Notes: generated by a model not told the origin, from the letters alone. Counted from the stretch's first letter, positions 26,832 to 34,495 are shown. The stretch is 64,000 bases of DNA from Phycisphaerae bacterium (GCA_002706885.1 PAKY01000006.1:48421-112420); one strand, 5' to 3'. Numbers and translations: made by a program.

Positions 26832-29324
26832 ATGCCCAGTAACGCCGTAGAGGCCGCCGCGCTGTCGGCCGTCACCCTCGTCGCCGCCGTCGGGTCGGCG
26901 TCGCCACTCAGTTCGGTCGCCGACACACAGTTGCGGGTCCCCCAGACCGGGACGCCGAGCGGAGGTGGTTTCCAGCCCCCGGCGGAGAGCGTCGGACGAA
27001 TCACCGACGACGGAGCGTTCGTCTTCCAACTCGGCGTCGATCCGTTCCGGGCCTTCGGGGTTGCCCTTTACAGCGCAACGGGAACGTTGCTGGACTATGA
27101 ACAGGCGGCTCCGACGCCGTCGGGACGGCTTCTGAGCTTACGACCGACGGATCTTGACCCCGGGACCTACTACGTCGCTGCATGGGGCGGCAGCGATGGG
27201 CCTCCTACCGATGGGTTCGGGGTGCCGACGGGGGTCGCCGCGGCCGGGGCGTTCCTGACAAACTTCTCCGGAAATATCGCAGGGGCGGAGCCGCGTCGAA
27301 TCGACGGAACTCCGAAGCTCTTCAAAGTGATCAACGCCAGTCCGACCACAACAGGGCCGATCGTCCGTGTGATCTCCGACGACGCGGTGGTCTTCGACGC
27401 GGGCGGGACCGGGTACGACGCCGGCATCGCGCTCTTTGACGACTTCGGTCTGCTGTTCGGTCAGAGCTTCGATCGCGGAGCAGGAGGGCCGGCGGCGTTC
27501 ACGGCCGGGCCATTGGCGGTTGGTCAGTACTTCGCGGCGATCGGGAGCGGCTGGAACGCGGCAGGGCCGCCGATGATCATGACCATCCTGTCTCCCGACG
27601 CTGTCGAGGATGTTGGCTCATGGAGCCTAAACGTCAACGGCAAGAACGTCGCCGGCGGCACGACCAATCTGTTCGAGCACGACTTCGTCTCCGTCTCCGT
27701 TGAGTCCGTCGGGTCGCCGACGCAGGCCGTGGAACGCTGGACCACGCTCCGGCCCGTTCACGTCCGCTCGACCGGGTCGCTCGCGACGTCGATTGCCGTC
27801 TTCGACTCGGCCGGCGACCTCCTCGCGAGCGACAGCTCCGGCGCGCCCTCGCTCATGCTCGACCTCGATCCGGGTCTGTACACCGTTGCATACACGGGCG
27901 GAGCGGGCGCCGCCTTCGCCGACGGTCGGAGCGTTGTGCAGACCAGCGCCGTTCCGTCGGGGAACGCAACGCTCCGCATCGGCGACTTCACCACCTACGC
28001 CAACAACGCCCTCGTTCCGGCGGGCGACACTGATTTCTTCCGCTTCTCGGTCGAGGACTTCGCGGACCTCGGCGAGGTTGCCGAGTCCGTGCAGCCTTGG
28101 AGCGTGTTTACGACCTCGGACGACCCGACTCGGAACACCAAGCTCGCGGTCTGGCGTCAGAATGGTCAACTCGTCGCCGAGGACAACAACTCGGGGGCGG
28201 ACCTCAACGCTCGGATCGATCTCACGCCGCTTGCGGCGGGCAACTATTTCGTGGCGGTGGCGAGCAACAGCACGACCTTCGGGCCGAACTTTCAGGCAAC
28301 CGTTGACGGGAACGAGCAGCAGGGCCCGTACCGCCTCAACTACCAACCAGCAGTGTTTCTGACCGATACCGCCGAGTACGCGGGCGACGTCGACTACTTC
28401 CGCGTTCGGATCAACGCGCCGACGGATCTTGGCTCGCCAATCCTCGATACGGAGACGGCATCGATCGACACGTTCGGGTCCGCGTTCGACACCGCCATCG
28501 CGTTGTGGGACGCGGCCGGAAACCTGATCGAAAGGAACGACAACGCCGCCGGTGGGACGAGGAGCCGCATCCAGCGTCCGCTATCGGGCGGGGAGTACTA
28601 CTTCGCCGTCGGCGGATCCGGCATGCAGTACTCGGCCAACTTCGGTGTTCAGCCTGTGCCGACGGTTACCGGCGCGTACGAGGGTCGGGTCAATGATCTG
28701 CTATACAGCGGCAACACCTCGCTGAGCGATAAGTACGACTTCTTCCGATTCCGCGTGGCGGATGTCGCGACAGTCGACGAGGCGACCGATCTGGGCGTGA
28801 TAGGCGTCGAGGGGACGGTCGTGATTCAGACCCTCGGGTCGGACTTCGACACGAACATCGGCCTGTTCGACGCGACGGGAGATCTGATTGCCTCCAACAA
28901 CGACTTTGCTCCGCCGGTGATCCTGCAGAGCTTCATCTCCACATCGCTTTCGGCCGGCGAGTACTTCGTTGCCGTTGCGGGGGCTCCGAATGGCTTCAGT
29001 GACGGGTTTCAGATCGACGCGAATCCGACGCCGGTGGCGAGTCGGGGCGCCATCCTGGGGCAGGTCAACATGACCGTTTTCGACGGCGAGCTCGCGAGCC
29101 GTGAGAGTCGTCTGTGGCGATTTGAGATCGCGTCGCTCGTTCAGCCGTGCGGTAACGCCGATATCGCCGCGCCGATCGGTGAGCTCGACATCGCGGACGT
29201 TGTCCTTTTCCTCCAGTACTTCGGCGCCCGCGATGCTCGGGCAGACTTCTCGGCTCCAATCGGAGCGTTCGACGTCGCGGACGTCGTGAGCTTCCTCCAG
29301 GCGTTCGGGCAGGGCTGCCCGTAA
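26832..29324 (+). CDS. Large exported protein with repeated pre-peptidase-like domains and a dockerin-type end
   Basis: An 830-residue secreted protein. After a signal peptide (EAAALSAVTLVAAVGSASPL) there are at least six beta-domains with recurring blocks: DTDFFRFSVEDFADLGE, DVDYFRVRINAPTDLG, KYDFFRFRVADVATVDEATD, FDTAIALWDAAGNLIERND, FDTNIGLFDATGDLIASNND and AGEYFVAVAG, like bacterial pre-peptidase C-terminal domains. The last 60 residues contain two repeats, PIGELDIADVVLFLQYFG and PIGAFDVADVVSFLQAFG, bracketed by cysteines, the dockerin-like end common in Phycisphaerae. ATG 26832 follows AGGAGAAGAT. Divergent from the sigma-kinase pair. Confidence 0.88.
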   Translation: MPSNAVEAAALSAVTLVAAVGSASPLSSVADTQLRVPQTGTPSGGGFQPPAESVGRITDDGAFVFQLGVDPFRAFGVALYSATGTLLDYEQAAPTPSGRLLSLRPTDLDPGTYYVAAWGGSDGPPTDGFGVPTGVAAAGAFLTNFSGNIAGAEPRRIDGTPKLFKVINASPTTTGPIVRVISDDAVVFDAGGTGYDAGIALFDDFGLLFGQSFDRGAGGPAAFTAGPLAVGQYFAAIGSGWNAAGPPMIMTILSPDAVEDVGSWSLNVNGKNVAGGTTNLFEHDFVSVSVESVGSPTQAVERWTTLRPVHVRSTGSLATSIAVFDSAGDLLASDSSGAPSLMLDLDPGLYTVAYTGGAGAAFADGRSVVQTSAVPSGNATLRIGDFTTYANNALVPAGDTDFFRFSVEDFADLGEVAESVQPWSVFTTSDDPTRNTKLAVWRQNGQLVAEDNNSGADLNARIDLTPLAAGNYFVAVASNSTTFGPNFQATVDGNEQQGPYRLNYQPAVFLTDTAEYAGDVDYFRVRINAPTDLGSPILDTETASIDTFGSAFDTAIALWDAAGNLIERNDNAAGGTRSRIQRPLSGGEYYFAVGGSGMQYSANFGVQPVPTVTGAYEGRVNDLLYSGNTSLSDKYDFFRFRVADVATVDEATDLGVIGVEGTVVIQTLGSDFDTNIGLFDATGDLIASNNDFAPPVILQSFISTSLSAGEYFVAVAGAPNGFSDGFQIDANPTPVASRGAILGQVNMTVFDGELASRESRLWRFEIASLVQPCGNADIAAPIGELDIADVVLFLQYFGARDARADFSAPIGAFDVADVVSFLQAFGQGCP

Positions 29325-29352
29325 TCCTGGCTCATGATCTTCCCGTAGCAAT

Positions 29353-29375
29353 GCTCGGGCGAAAGCCCGAGCTTT
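29353..29375. terminator. Shared terminator hairpin between convergent genes
   Basis: GCTCGGGC (29353-29360) and GCCCGAGC (29365-29372) form a perfect 8-bp stem closed by a GAAA tetraloop, with TTT following on the plus strand. It lies 28 nt after the dockerin-protein stop and 20 nt beyond the BLUF gene stop on the other strand. The T-tracts are short in both directions. Confidence 0.55.
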
Positions 29376-29392
29376 GCGTTCAGGCCCGGAGA

Positions 29393-29824
29393 TCAGGCAG
29401 GTTCGACGGGCCACCGCGCAAGTTCGGCGATGACGCTCGCCACCAGCGCTGCGAAGTCGGGCGTGTGATCCTGGACCGGCTTCGGCCGCGGTCGGTTGGT
29501 GGCAAGGAGTTCTGTGACGCTGTCAGGGAGCGGGCCGGAGAGTGTCCGCATGTTGAAGCGTTCGAACAGGCGCGACGCGATCGGCTCGTCCACAAGGAGC
29601 TCGACGTCTGCGTGGCGACGGTCGACCGCGATGGCGGCGTAGATATCGCTGATCGCCCCGTCGGGACCCTCGATGACCTGAAGGAATCGGGTTTCGTCGA
29701 ACCAGAGGCATCCGGTGACGTCGAGCCGACGGTTCTTCGCCATGGCGGGAAGAACGATGTCCTCGACCACTTCCGTGTCGGACACTGTGGTCGCCCTCTC
29801 ACTCAGGTAGCAGATCCGACGCAT
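29393..29824 (-). CDS. BLUF-domain blue-light sensor
   Basis: A 143-residue, single-domain FAD photoreceptor. Matching BLUF positions: the photoactive Tyr in RRICYLSE (residue 6), Asn in AMAKNRRLDVTG (31), Gln in TRFLQVIEG (49), RHADVELLVDEPIASRLF and the late Met in ERFNMRT that corresponds to the switch region before the last strand. A 45-residue helical tail follows; no enzymatic output domain is attached, so it must signal by protein contact. ATG 29824 puts the Tyr at position 6 as in short BLUF proteins; a TTG five codons upstream is less likely. Divergent from the ANTAR gene. Confidence 0.92.
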   Translation of the reverse strand: MRRICYLSERATTVSDTEVVEDIVLPAMAKNRRLDVTGCLWFDETRFLQVIEGPDGAISDIYAAIAVDRRHADVELLVDEPIASRLFERFNMRTLSGPLPDSVTELLATNRPRPKPVQDHTPDFAALVASVIAELARWPVEPA

Positions 29825-29850
29825 GGCGACCCTTTCCAATCGGATGCCGA

Positions 29851-29879
29851 GGCGATCCGGAGCCTGCTTTGTCTGTCAA
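29851..29879 (-). promoter_or_regulatory. Candidate promoter of the BLUF gene
   Basis: A perfect -35 TTGACA lies on the minus strand (complement of 29874-29879). At 17 bases spacing the -10 would be ATCGCC (complement of 29851-29856), which is poor. Transcription would begin about 20 nt before the ATG. The weak -10 suggests need for an activator or another sigma factor. Confidence 0.3.
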
Positions 29880-29881
29880 CC

Positions 29882-29910
29882 TCGAACCTCGCCACAGTCC
29901 GAGATATATT
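29882..29910 (+). promoter_or_regulatory. Candidate promoter of the ANTAR gene
   Basis: TATATT at 29905-29910 is a strong -10 match in a GC-rich setting; 17 bases upstream the -35 hexamer is TCGAAC, a partial match. Transcription would begin about 40 nt before the ATG at 29956. It lies back to back with the presumed BLUF promoter. Confidence 0.35.
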
Positions 29911-29955
29911 GTGCTCACCATCGCGGCGCCGCCGTGAAGCGGAGGGCTTGTATCG

Positions 29956-30549
29956 ATGACGACCGACGGTTTGAAACTCATCGTGGCGCACGGGAGCGAC
30001 GACGTCTTGCGATCGATCGCGGACCTGCTCGACGGACGGCACCACATTCAGGAATCCTGCGGAACGATCATCGGCCTGAAGCAGGCGGTGGCGAGAAGTA
30101 GGCCGGACCTGATCGTTTCCGGACTCGTATTTCCGGACGGAGATGGGATCGACGCGGTCGTCGAACTCGGGCGAGAGAACCCGATCCCGTCGGTGATCGT
30201 CACGGCCAGCGGATCGCTCGGTTATGTCGAAAAGGCGATGGAAGACCACGTCATGGCGTACCTGATCGAGCCGGTCAGCGCCGAGACGCTCGAGGCCGCC
30301 ATTATCGTTTCGTGGAGTCGATTCCAGCAGCTCGAGGAACTTTCGCACCAGGTCGATGATCTCCGTCAGGCCCTCGAGCAGCGGAAGGTGGTGGAGCGGG
30401 CGAAGGGGATCCTGATGGCCAACGACGGCCTCTCCGAGGGCGAAGCGTTCGCGAAGCTCCGGCGAGCGGCGCAGGATCGACGCACGAAGATGATCGCGGT
30501 CGCCAAGGAGGTCATCGGGGAAACTGAACAGGGGAACTCTCCAACCTGA
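29956..30549 (+). CDS. ANTAR-domain RNA-binding antiterminator with degenerate receiver domain
   Basis: A 197-residue protein. Residues 5-120 have a receiver fold, but phosphorylation residues are missing: the strand usually ending in the acceptor Asp reads DLIVSGLVFPDGDG (Gly56 at the Asp position), the conserved Lys is Glu in AYLIEPVS (105), and the acidic pair is changed (LIVAHGSDD). A coiled-coil helix follows (residues 125-140), then the ANTAR domain with KVVERAKGILMANDGLSEGE and FAKLRRAAQDRRTKMIAVAK. ANTAR proteins bind paired hexaloop RNA stems and prevent termination. As in AmiR, control must be by protein contact. ATG 29956 follows CGGAGGG. Confidence 0.9.
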   Translation: MTTDGLKLIVAHGSDDVLRSIADLLDGRHHIQESCGTIIGLKQAVARSRPDLIVSGLVFPDGDGIDAVVELGRENPIPSVIVTASGSLGYVEKAMEDHVMAYLIEPVSAETLEAAIIVSWSRFQQLEELSHQVDDLRQALEQRKVVERAKGILMANDGLSEGEAFAKLRRAAQDRRTKMIAVAKEVIGETEQGNSPT

Positions 30550-30701
30550 CCGACGGCTGATCGGGAGGCGACTCCCGTGGATCAGCTCCTGACGGCATCG
30601 GCAGAGAGCCACATGAAGTATGGGCGACAGCCGGCGGGGGATCAACAGAATACTGCGATCCGGAAGACAGTCCATTCGCCGGCTTCTGGCAGGCATCGAT
30701 C
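30550..30701. other. Noncoding stretch after the ANTAR gene
   Basis: Part of a 552-base interval without a firm gene (30550-31101). Several overlapping short frames on both strands have no binding sites and low-complexity Arg/Ser translations. The only plausible frame in the interval is the small membrane protein at 30702-31010. I see no ANTAR target hairpin pair by eye. Confidence 0.4.
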
Positions 30702-31010
30702 TCAGGAAACGGCATCTGATCGGCATCCCGAAGTCGATCGTTCCCGGACTTCCCTTCGGAGTGCTCGATCTTCAGCGGAAACATGTCGTTTCCGCGAATC
30801 GGCGATCGGGCAGGCGGCACGACGACCGCGTATCAGAACCTCTTTTTTGAGGTCTCGACCGATCAGCGCCAATCCGATGAGGATGAGGGCCGTCAACGTG
30901 GCGAGTGCTGTAAGAACATAAAGCATGCCGTCACTGAGTCGCTGTGCTCCTGCCGGTACATGGCCCGCTGGCCCAGAAACCACCTGAAGATTGACGGGAA
31001 TCATCTTCAT
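30702..31010 (-). CDS. Possible small membrane protein
   Basis: A 102-residue frame with one good transmembrane helix (LYVLTALATLTALILIGLAL) followed by a basic cytoplasmic stretch GRDLKKEVLIRGRR. An alternative internal ATG at residue 29, right before the helix, would give a 74-residue protein. Ribosome binding sites are weak at both starts and third-position GC bias is poor. It may be a real stress-associated small membrane protein, given its neighbours, or a chance frame. Confidence 0.35.
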   Translation of the reverse strand: MKMIPVNLQVVSGPAGHVPAGAQRLSDGMLYVLTALATLTALILIGLALIGRDLKKEVLIRGRRAACPIADSRKRHVSAEDRALRREVRERSTSGCRSDAVS

Positions 31011-31051
31011 CGTGGCTCATGGGGCAGAGCGATCGGCCGGAGCGATTTCAG

Positions 31052-31085
31052 GAAAAGACCGTCCCAGCGCGGGAAGCGCTGAGAC
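31052..31085 (-). terminator. Weak terminator after the PA2169-family gene
   Basis: CAGCGC (31065-31070) and GCGCTG (31076-31081), extended outward by GTC/GAC (31061-31063 and 31083-31085) past one mismatch, form a hairpin 17 nt beyond the stop at 31102. On the minus strand a short TTTT follows (complement of AAAA at 31053-31056). Confidence 0.4.
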
Positions 31086-31101
31086 GATCGTCATGCGGCG
31101 A

Positions 31102-31560
31102 TCAGGCGCGAGCGTCGCGCATGTCGCGAATCATGTCGTGATCATTCTTTACTGAAACGTATTGCTCCTGAAGCGTCGCGTTGAGCGGGCTTCCGGTGGT
31201 GGATTTGAGAACAGATTCGTAGCGACCCTTGATGGCGTCCTCGCCGCGCTCGGCCTCCGACAGGACGCCGTGCTCATCACCGTCCTGTACGGTCCCGCGA
31301 AGATCGAGCCACCATCGGTGAAGCGTTCCAGCGAGAGAGCCCGAGGTCTTCGGCTCCTCGCCGCTTGTGGCCACAGCTCGCTGAAGCTCACGAGCGAAGA
31401 CGTCTCGTCGTTCACCGCACCGACGGAAGAATGTAGCGATGTCCGAGTTCTCGATCTTGTCAGCCGCTTCCGCGAAGCCCTTGCTGCTATCGATGTTGAT
31501 CTCGATGAGATCCTGAACGCCGCGAATGGTGTTCTTGTCGAGATTCAGTGTCGTTTCCAT
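31102..31560 (-). CDS. PA2169-family four-helix-bundle protein (DUF2383)
   Basis: A 152-residue ferritin-like helical protein. Family features are TIRGVQDLIEINIDSSKGFAEAAD at the start, FFRRCGERRDVFARELQRAV, GTLHRWWLDLRG in the middle, and the repeat-like acidic helix ERGEDAIKGRYESVLKS. The biochemical role is unknown; the family is often found with stress-response genes, as here. Last gene of the minus-strand arm entericidin - DUF1328 - acidic lipoprotein - this gene, 38 nt behind the lipoprotein. Confidence 0.9.
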   Translation of the reverse strand: METTLNLDKNTIRGVQDLIEINIDSSKGFAEAADKIENSDIATFFRRCGERRDVFARELQRAVATSGEEPKTSGSLAGTLHRWWLDLRGTVQDGDEHGVLSEAERGEDAIKGRYESVLKSTTGSPLNATLQEQYVSVKNDHDMIRDMRDARA

Positions 31561-31598
31561 GACTCAGGCTCCTGTGGTCGCCTTGATGGCGCCACGCA

Positions 31599-31841
31599 TC
31601 AAGGGTTGTCGTCGAGAGCGTCTTCGGTCTCGTCGATCGCGTCGTCGATGGCATCAGAGGCATCGTCCGCCGCATCGTCCAGGGCGTCGGAAGCGTCGTC
31701 GGCGCCATCGTCAATGTTCTCGCCGATCTCCTCGGCGCTGTCGTTGGCTTCGTCGCAGCCGCTAAGGACCGGGGCGGCTCCGAGCAGGAACGCCGCCGAT
31801 GCTGCGAGGAGGCTCTTCTTCCAGGGGTTCTCGATGTTCAT
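31599..31841 (-). CDS. Small acidic lipoprotein
   Basis: An 80-residue protein: basic start, hydrophobic signal (LLAASAAFLLGAAPVLSGC, lipobox LSGC), then a mature part made almost only of Asp, Ala, Glu and Ile in a regular pattern (DDGADDASDALDDAADDASD). The pattern predicts a long amphipathic or extended acidic stalk anchored in a membrane. No family recognised beyond general resemblance to entericidin-type and Asp/Ala-rich lipoproteins. ATG 31841 follows GAAAGGAGCG. Confidence 0.8.
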   Translation of the reverse strand: MNIENPWKKSLLAASAAFLLGAAPVLSGCDEANDSAEEIGENIDDGADDASDALDDAADDASDAIDDAIDETEDALDDNP

Positions 31842-31909
31842 ATCGCGCTCCTTTCACAAAGTGGCGTCCCTGCCCGATGCGCGAATGGGCAGGAAGAGAT
31901 CCAAAGCAT

Positions 31910-32086
31910 TCAAACAGTCGGCTTGCCGCGGCGGAACAGCCCGGCAATGAGCGACAGCAGGAAGAGGACAACGAAGACGAAGAACAAGATCTTCGCGATC
32001 GCCACCGCGCCGGCGGCAATTCCGCCGAATCCAAAGATGGCGGCGATGATGGCGATGATGAAGAATGCGAGTGCCCAACCGAGCAT
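31910..32086 (-). CDS. DUF1328 small membrane protein (YtjA-like)
   Basis: A 58-residue, nearly all-hydrophobic protein: [20 protein letters not shown], then [19 protein letters not shown], ending with LFRRGKPTV. This is the UPF0391/DUF1328 pattern of two transmembrane helices. Function is unknown; it is commonly seen in stress-induced gene groups. ATG 32086 follows AAAGGATCAG; 24 further upstream codons in frame are not conserved-looking. It lies between entericidin and the acidic lipoprotein genes. Confidence 0.9.
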   Translation of the reverse strand: MLGWALAFFIIAIIAAIFGFGGIAAGAVAIAKILFFVFVVLFLLSLIAGLFRRGKPTV

Positions 32087-32216
32087 GACTGATCCTTTCC
32101 AGTGCCCCGGGTCAACTGCTTTGGTGGCGGGGGGCACGCCGCACATGACTAAGAACAATGCGAAGGCCGCGTGAAGGGCCGTGCTTCGCGAGTGTTAAAG
32201 CGCGTTCACTGGCCGA

Positions 32217-32399
32217 TTAATCGCCGTCCGCCGCGTCCGAGATCCCTTCGCCCGCGGCCTCGATATCGCGCCCGGCGCCCTCAACCGTGTTGCATCCCGC
32301 AACGACGGCGGTCACTCCGACGACCAAGGCGGCCGCCAGAACGGGGCGGACACGGCTGGCGAGTTGAGCGAACTTGCTTTCGGTGATGTCTTGCTGCAT
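32217..32399 (-). CDS. Entericidin-family lipoprotein
   Basis: A 60-residue lipoprotein. The signal is LAAALVVGVTAVVAGC (lipobox VAGC), followed by the entericidin hallmark NTVEGAGRDIEAAGEGISDAA. Entericidins are small envelope lipoproteins induced by stress or stationary phase; EcnA/EcnB act as antidote and toxin in E. coli, but single family members are widespread and mostly uncharacterised. ATG 32399 with GGAG about a dozen bases upstream. First gene of the minus-strand arm of this cluster. Confidence 0.88.
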   Translation of the reverse strand: MQQDITESKFAQLASRVRPVLAAALVVGVTAVVAGCNTVEGAGRDIEAAGEGISDAADGD

Positions 32400-32721
32400 T
32401 GGGTGATTTCTCCAGTTCACCGGGATCCATTTCCCGATGCGGAACAATCGCCTCCTCAGACTCACCGTCCGTGACGGACGAATGAATTCCGATTCATACG
32501 TCGCATCATGTTGCTTTTGTTGCTGCCTGAGCGGCCGCCGGGCTCCGGCGGTGGCCGCAACGGGGGTTCGGTCGAGATGGCACTCGAAAATGAAGTCGAT
32601 TTCAGGTTGTCGTCACGGGTTCCTCAGTCCGGAACCAGAATGTACGTGCGTCGACGGGACCTTGTGACAGGGAAACCGTCACCCGATGGGCACGCCCACC
32701 GGCAACATGAGGAGTATCGCC
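32400..32721. other. Divergent control region of the envelope-stress gene cluster
   Basis: 322 bases between entericidin (minus) and the DUF883-like gene (plus). The notable content is a pair of adjacent palindromes at 32466-32497, listed separately. I find no clear coding frame. The plus-strand gene has its binding site GAGGAG at 32710-32715. Confidence 0.5.
32466..32497. repeat. Two adjacent palindromes in a divergent promoter region
   Basis: CGTCCGT (32466-32472), one centre base, ACGGACG (32474-32480), then one base later ATGAAT (32482-32487), four bases, ATTCAT (32492-32497). Both are exact inverted repeats. They lie in the region shared by two divergent small-gene operons and could be binding sites for the nearby response regulator or another dimeric regulator. 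There is no T-run to suggest a terminator. Confidence 0.45.
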
Positions 32722-33075
32722 ATGACGACGATGAACGCAAACAGCAACCCTGCCGGAAACCCGGCGTCTGAGGATACGTCTTCTGGTCGCAGCGGGCGCG
32801 TCCAGAGCACCAGGGAGCGGATGGGTGAGGAGGTTTCGACGTTGAAGCACGATCTGGAAGCTGTCAAGCACGACGTTTCTTCAATGGCTCATAGCGCGAA
32901 GGAGTGCGCACAGCATGAGGCCGAGCGTGCCGCGGAGCTTGCGCAGGCTGGCGCGGATCGGCTGCACGCGGCTCACACCGATCTGCGGCGACGCATTGTC
33001 CGTCATCCGATGGCCTCCGCCCTCGCCGCGGTTGGCGTGGGTGTGATCATCGGGCGCATTCTGAGCGGACGCTGA
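32722..33075 (+). CDS. DUF883-like (ElaB/YqjD) membrane-anchored protein
   Basis: A 117-residue protein with the ElaB/YqjD layout: disordered start, long amphipathic helix (STLKHDLEAVKHDVSSMAHS, then CAQHEAERAAELAQAGADRL), and a C-terminal membrane helix (MASALAAVGVGVIIGRIL) after RRRIVRHP. In E. coli the family is linked to stationary phase and ribosome docking at the membrane. ATG 32722 follows GAGGAG. It is 6 nt before the holin-like gene and probably starts the operon that leads to the two-component system. Confidence 0.85.
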   Translation: MTTMNANSNPAGNPASEDTSSGRSGRVQSTRERMGEEVSTLKHDLEAVKHDVSSMAHSAKECAQHEAERAAELAQAGADRLHAAHTDLRRRIVRHPMASALAAVGVGVIIGRILSGR

Positions 33076-33081
33076 CCGGGC

Positions 33082-33711
33082 ATGTTCGAGCGTCTGGCCT
33101 CCATCGGCCTTGGTAGCGGACGCCTCCTCCGTTCGGAGGGGGCCGGGCTGTTGCTCCAGGTTCAGCGATCGATTCTTTGGAGCGGGGCCGCTCTGCTCAG
33201 CGGCTCATTCGTACTGGTTGGTGTTGTCGGTCTCCTCGTCGCGGGCACGGCGATGCTCGCGCGAGAGACCGGGTGGGTGGCGGCCCTGCTGATCGTCAGC
33301 GGCGTCGTCATCTTGACAGGGGTCGGATTGTTCTTCGCCGCACGTCAGGCGCTTCTACGGTCGACGAAGCGGCGGAACCTGCCCCTCCGCGTTCGGTTAC
33401 GCAGCGAGGAAGCGAAAATGCAGATTCGAGGAGAACCGGTTCCCGAGGGGCCGCACGCAGCGCCGAGTGGCGGGGCGTCGAATGAGGCGACCGATTGGAA
33501 GGCCGTGGCGGTTGACTTCGCTACGAAGAACCCGGCCCTCGTCGCTGGTGGGGCGTTGTGCCTTGTCGCGATGATCGGCCCGTGGCGGTCGGTGAAGCTC
33601 CTTAGCCGGGGCGTCATGCTGGCGGGGCTGGCGTCGAACCTTCAGGAGCAGATGTCGCACCATCAGAACGGCGGCGTCACGGGGGGCGAGAATGGTGAAG
33701 ATGCAAGCTAA
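33082..33711 (+). CDS. Phage-holin-family-like membrane protein
   Basis: A 209-residue protein with two adjacent transmembrane helices (LLSGSFVLVGVVGLLVAGTA, WVAALLIVSGVVILTGVGLF) as in the YqjE/holin-X superfamily that accompanies YqjD-like genes, then a charged linker and a further hydrophobic part (PALVAGGALCLVAMIGP). YqjD-YqjE pairs occur in E. coli as stress-induced membrane proteins, and the order here is the same. No lytic phage function is implied. ATG 33082 lies 6 nt after the previous stop. Confidence 0.75.
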   Translation: MFERLASIGLGSGRLLRSEGAGLLLQVQRSILWSGAALLSGSFVLVGVVGLLVAGTAMLARETGWVAALLIVSGVVILTGVGLFFAARQALLRSTKRRNLPLRVRLRSEEAKMQIRGEPVPEGPHAAPSGGASNEATDWKAVAVDFATKNPALVAGGALCLVAMIGPWRSVKLLSRGVMLAGLASNLQEQMSHHQNGGVTGGENGEDAS

Positions 33712-33817
33712 GGCGAGGCGGCTGGATGTGAACGACCGCGCGGGCGTCGCCCCGGCGGCGGCTCAAGCCGAGACGCGGATAGACTCTGTGGGCGAAGAGA
33801 TCGCCCCGGAGAACTCG

Positions 33818-34492
33818 ATGCGCGTGTTGGTCGTTGAAGATAATCCCAAAATGGCGGCAGGTATCCAGCGCGGGCTCCGCGAGAACGGGTACGCCGTCGA
33901 TGTCTCTCACTCCGGGTTCGAGGGCGAGGACCTCGCTGCTACCGGCGAGTACGACGCGATCGTCCTCGACCTGATGCTCCCGGATCGGGACGGGGTGGAA
34001 GTTTGCCGAAGCCTGCGTCGGCGTTCCGTCGGCGTACCGGTGCTGATGCTCACTGCGTTGTCCGGGACCGATGACAAGGTCGCGGGGCTCGACGCCGGCG
34101 CCGATGACTATTTGACCAAGCCGTTCGAGTTCGAGGAGCTTCTCGCTCGGCTTCGGGCTCTCCTCCGGCGGGGTGATCCGTCGGAGGGTCGCACGCTTCG
34201 GTGCGACGATCTCGAACTCGACCTCTACACCAGGCAGGCCACGCGTCAGGACACCACCGTTGAGCTCTCCAACAAGGAGTTCGCGTTGCTCGAATACTTC
34301 ATGCGGAATCAGAACCGGGTTCTGAGCCGCATCCAGATCGGCGAGAAGGTCTGGGACATGAACTTCGAGCCCGGCAGCAACGTCATCGATGTCTACATAT
34401 CGAGTCTTCGAAAGAAGATCGATCGGGGCTTCGAGCGCGAGCTGATTCACACGATCAAGGGCGCGGGCTACCGCTTCGGGATTATGGACTGA
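33818..34492 (+). CDS. OmpR/PhoB-family response regulator
   Basis: A 224-residue DNA-binding regulator. Receiver: LVVEDNPKMA (acidic pair), phosphoacceptor Asp51 in AIVLDLMLPDRDG, Thr in LMLTALSGTDD, Lys in DYLTKPFEFEELL. Winged-helix output: VELSNKEFALLEYFMRNQNR, SNVIDVYISSLRKKID, HTIKGAGYRFG. ATG 33818 with GGAGAA upstream gives a normal start; a frame beginning at 33692 would add 42 residues and overlap the holin-like gene. It is 3 nt before the histidine kinase gene. Its likely targets include the envelope genes just upstream, but that is inference. Confidence 0.93.
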   Translation: MRVLVVEDNPKMAAGIQRGLRENGYAVDVSHSGFEGEDLAATGEYDAIVLDLMLPDRDGVEVCRSLRRRSVGVPVLMLTALSGTDDKVAGLDAGADDYLTKPFEFEELLARLRALLRRGDPSEGRTLRCDDLELDLYTRQATRQDTTVELSNKEFALLEYFMRNQNRVLSRIQIGEKVWDMNFEPGSNVIDVYISSLRKKIDRGFERELIHTIKGAGYRFGIMD

Positions 34493-34495
34493 CCT

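Noticed and set aside
33692..33817. Upstream start for the response regulator
   Set aside because: It would add 42 unstructured residues and overlap the holin-like gene; ATG 33818 has a good binding site and begins exactly at the receiver domain.
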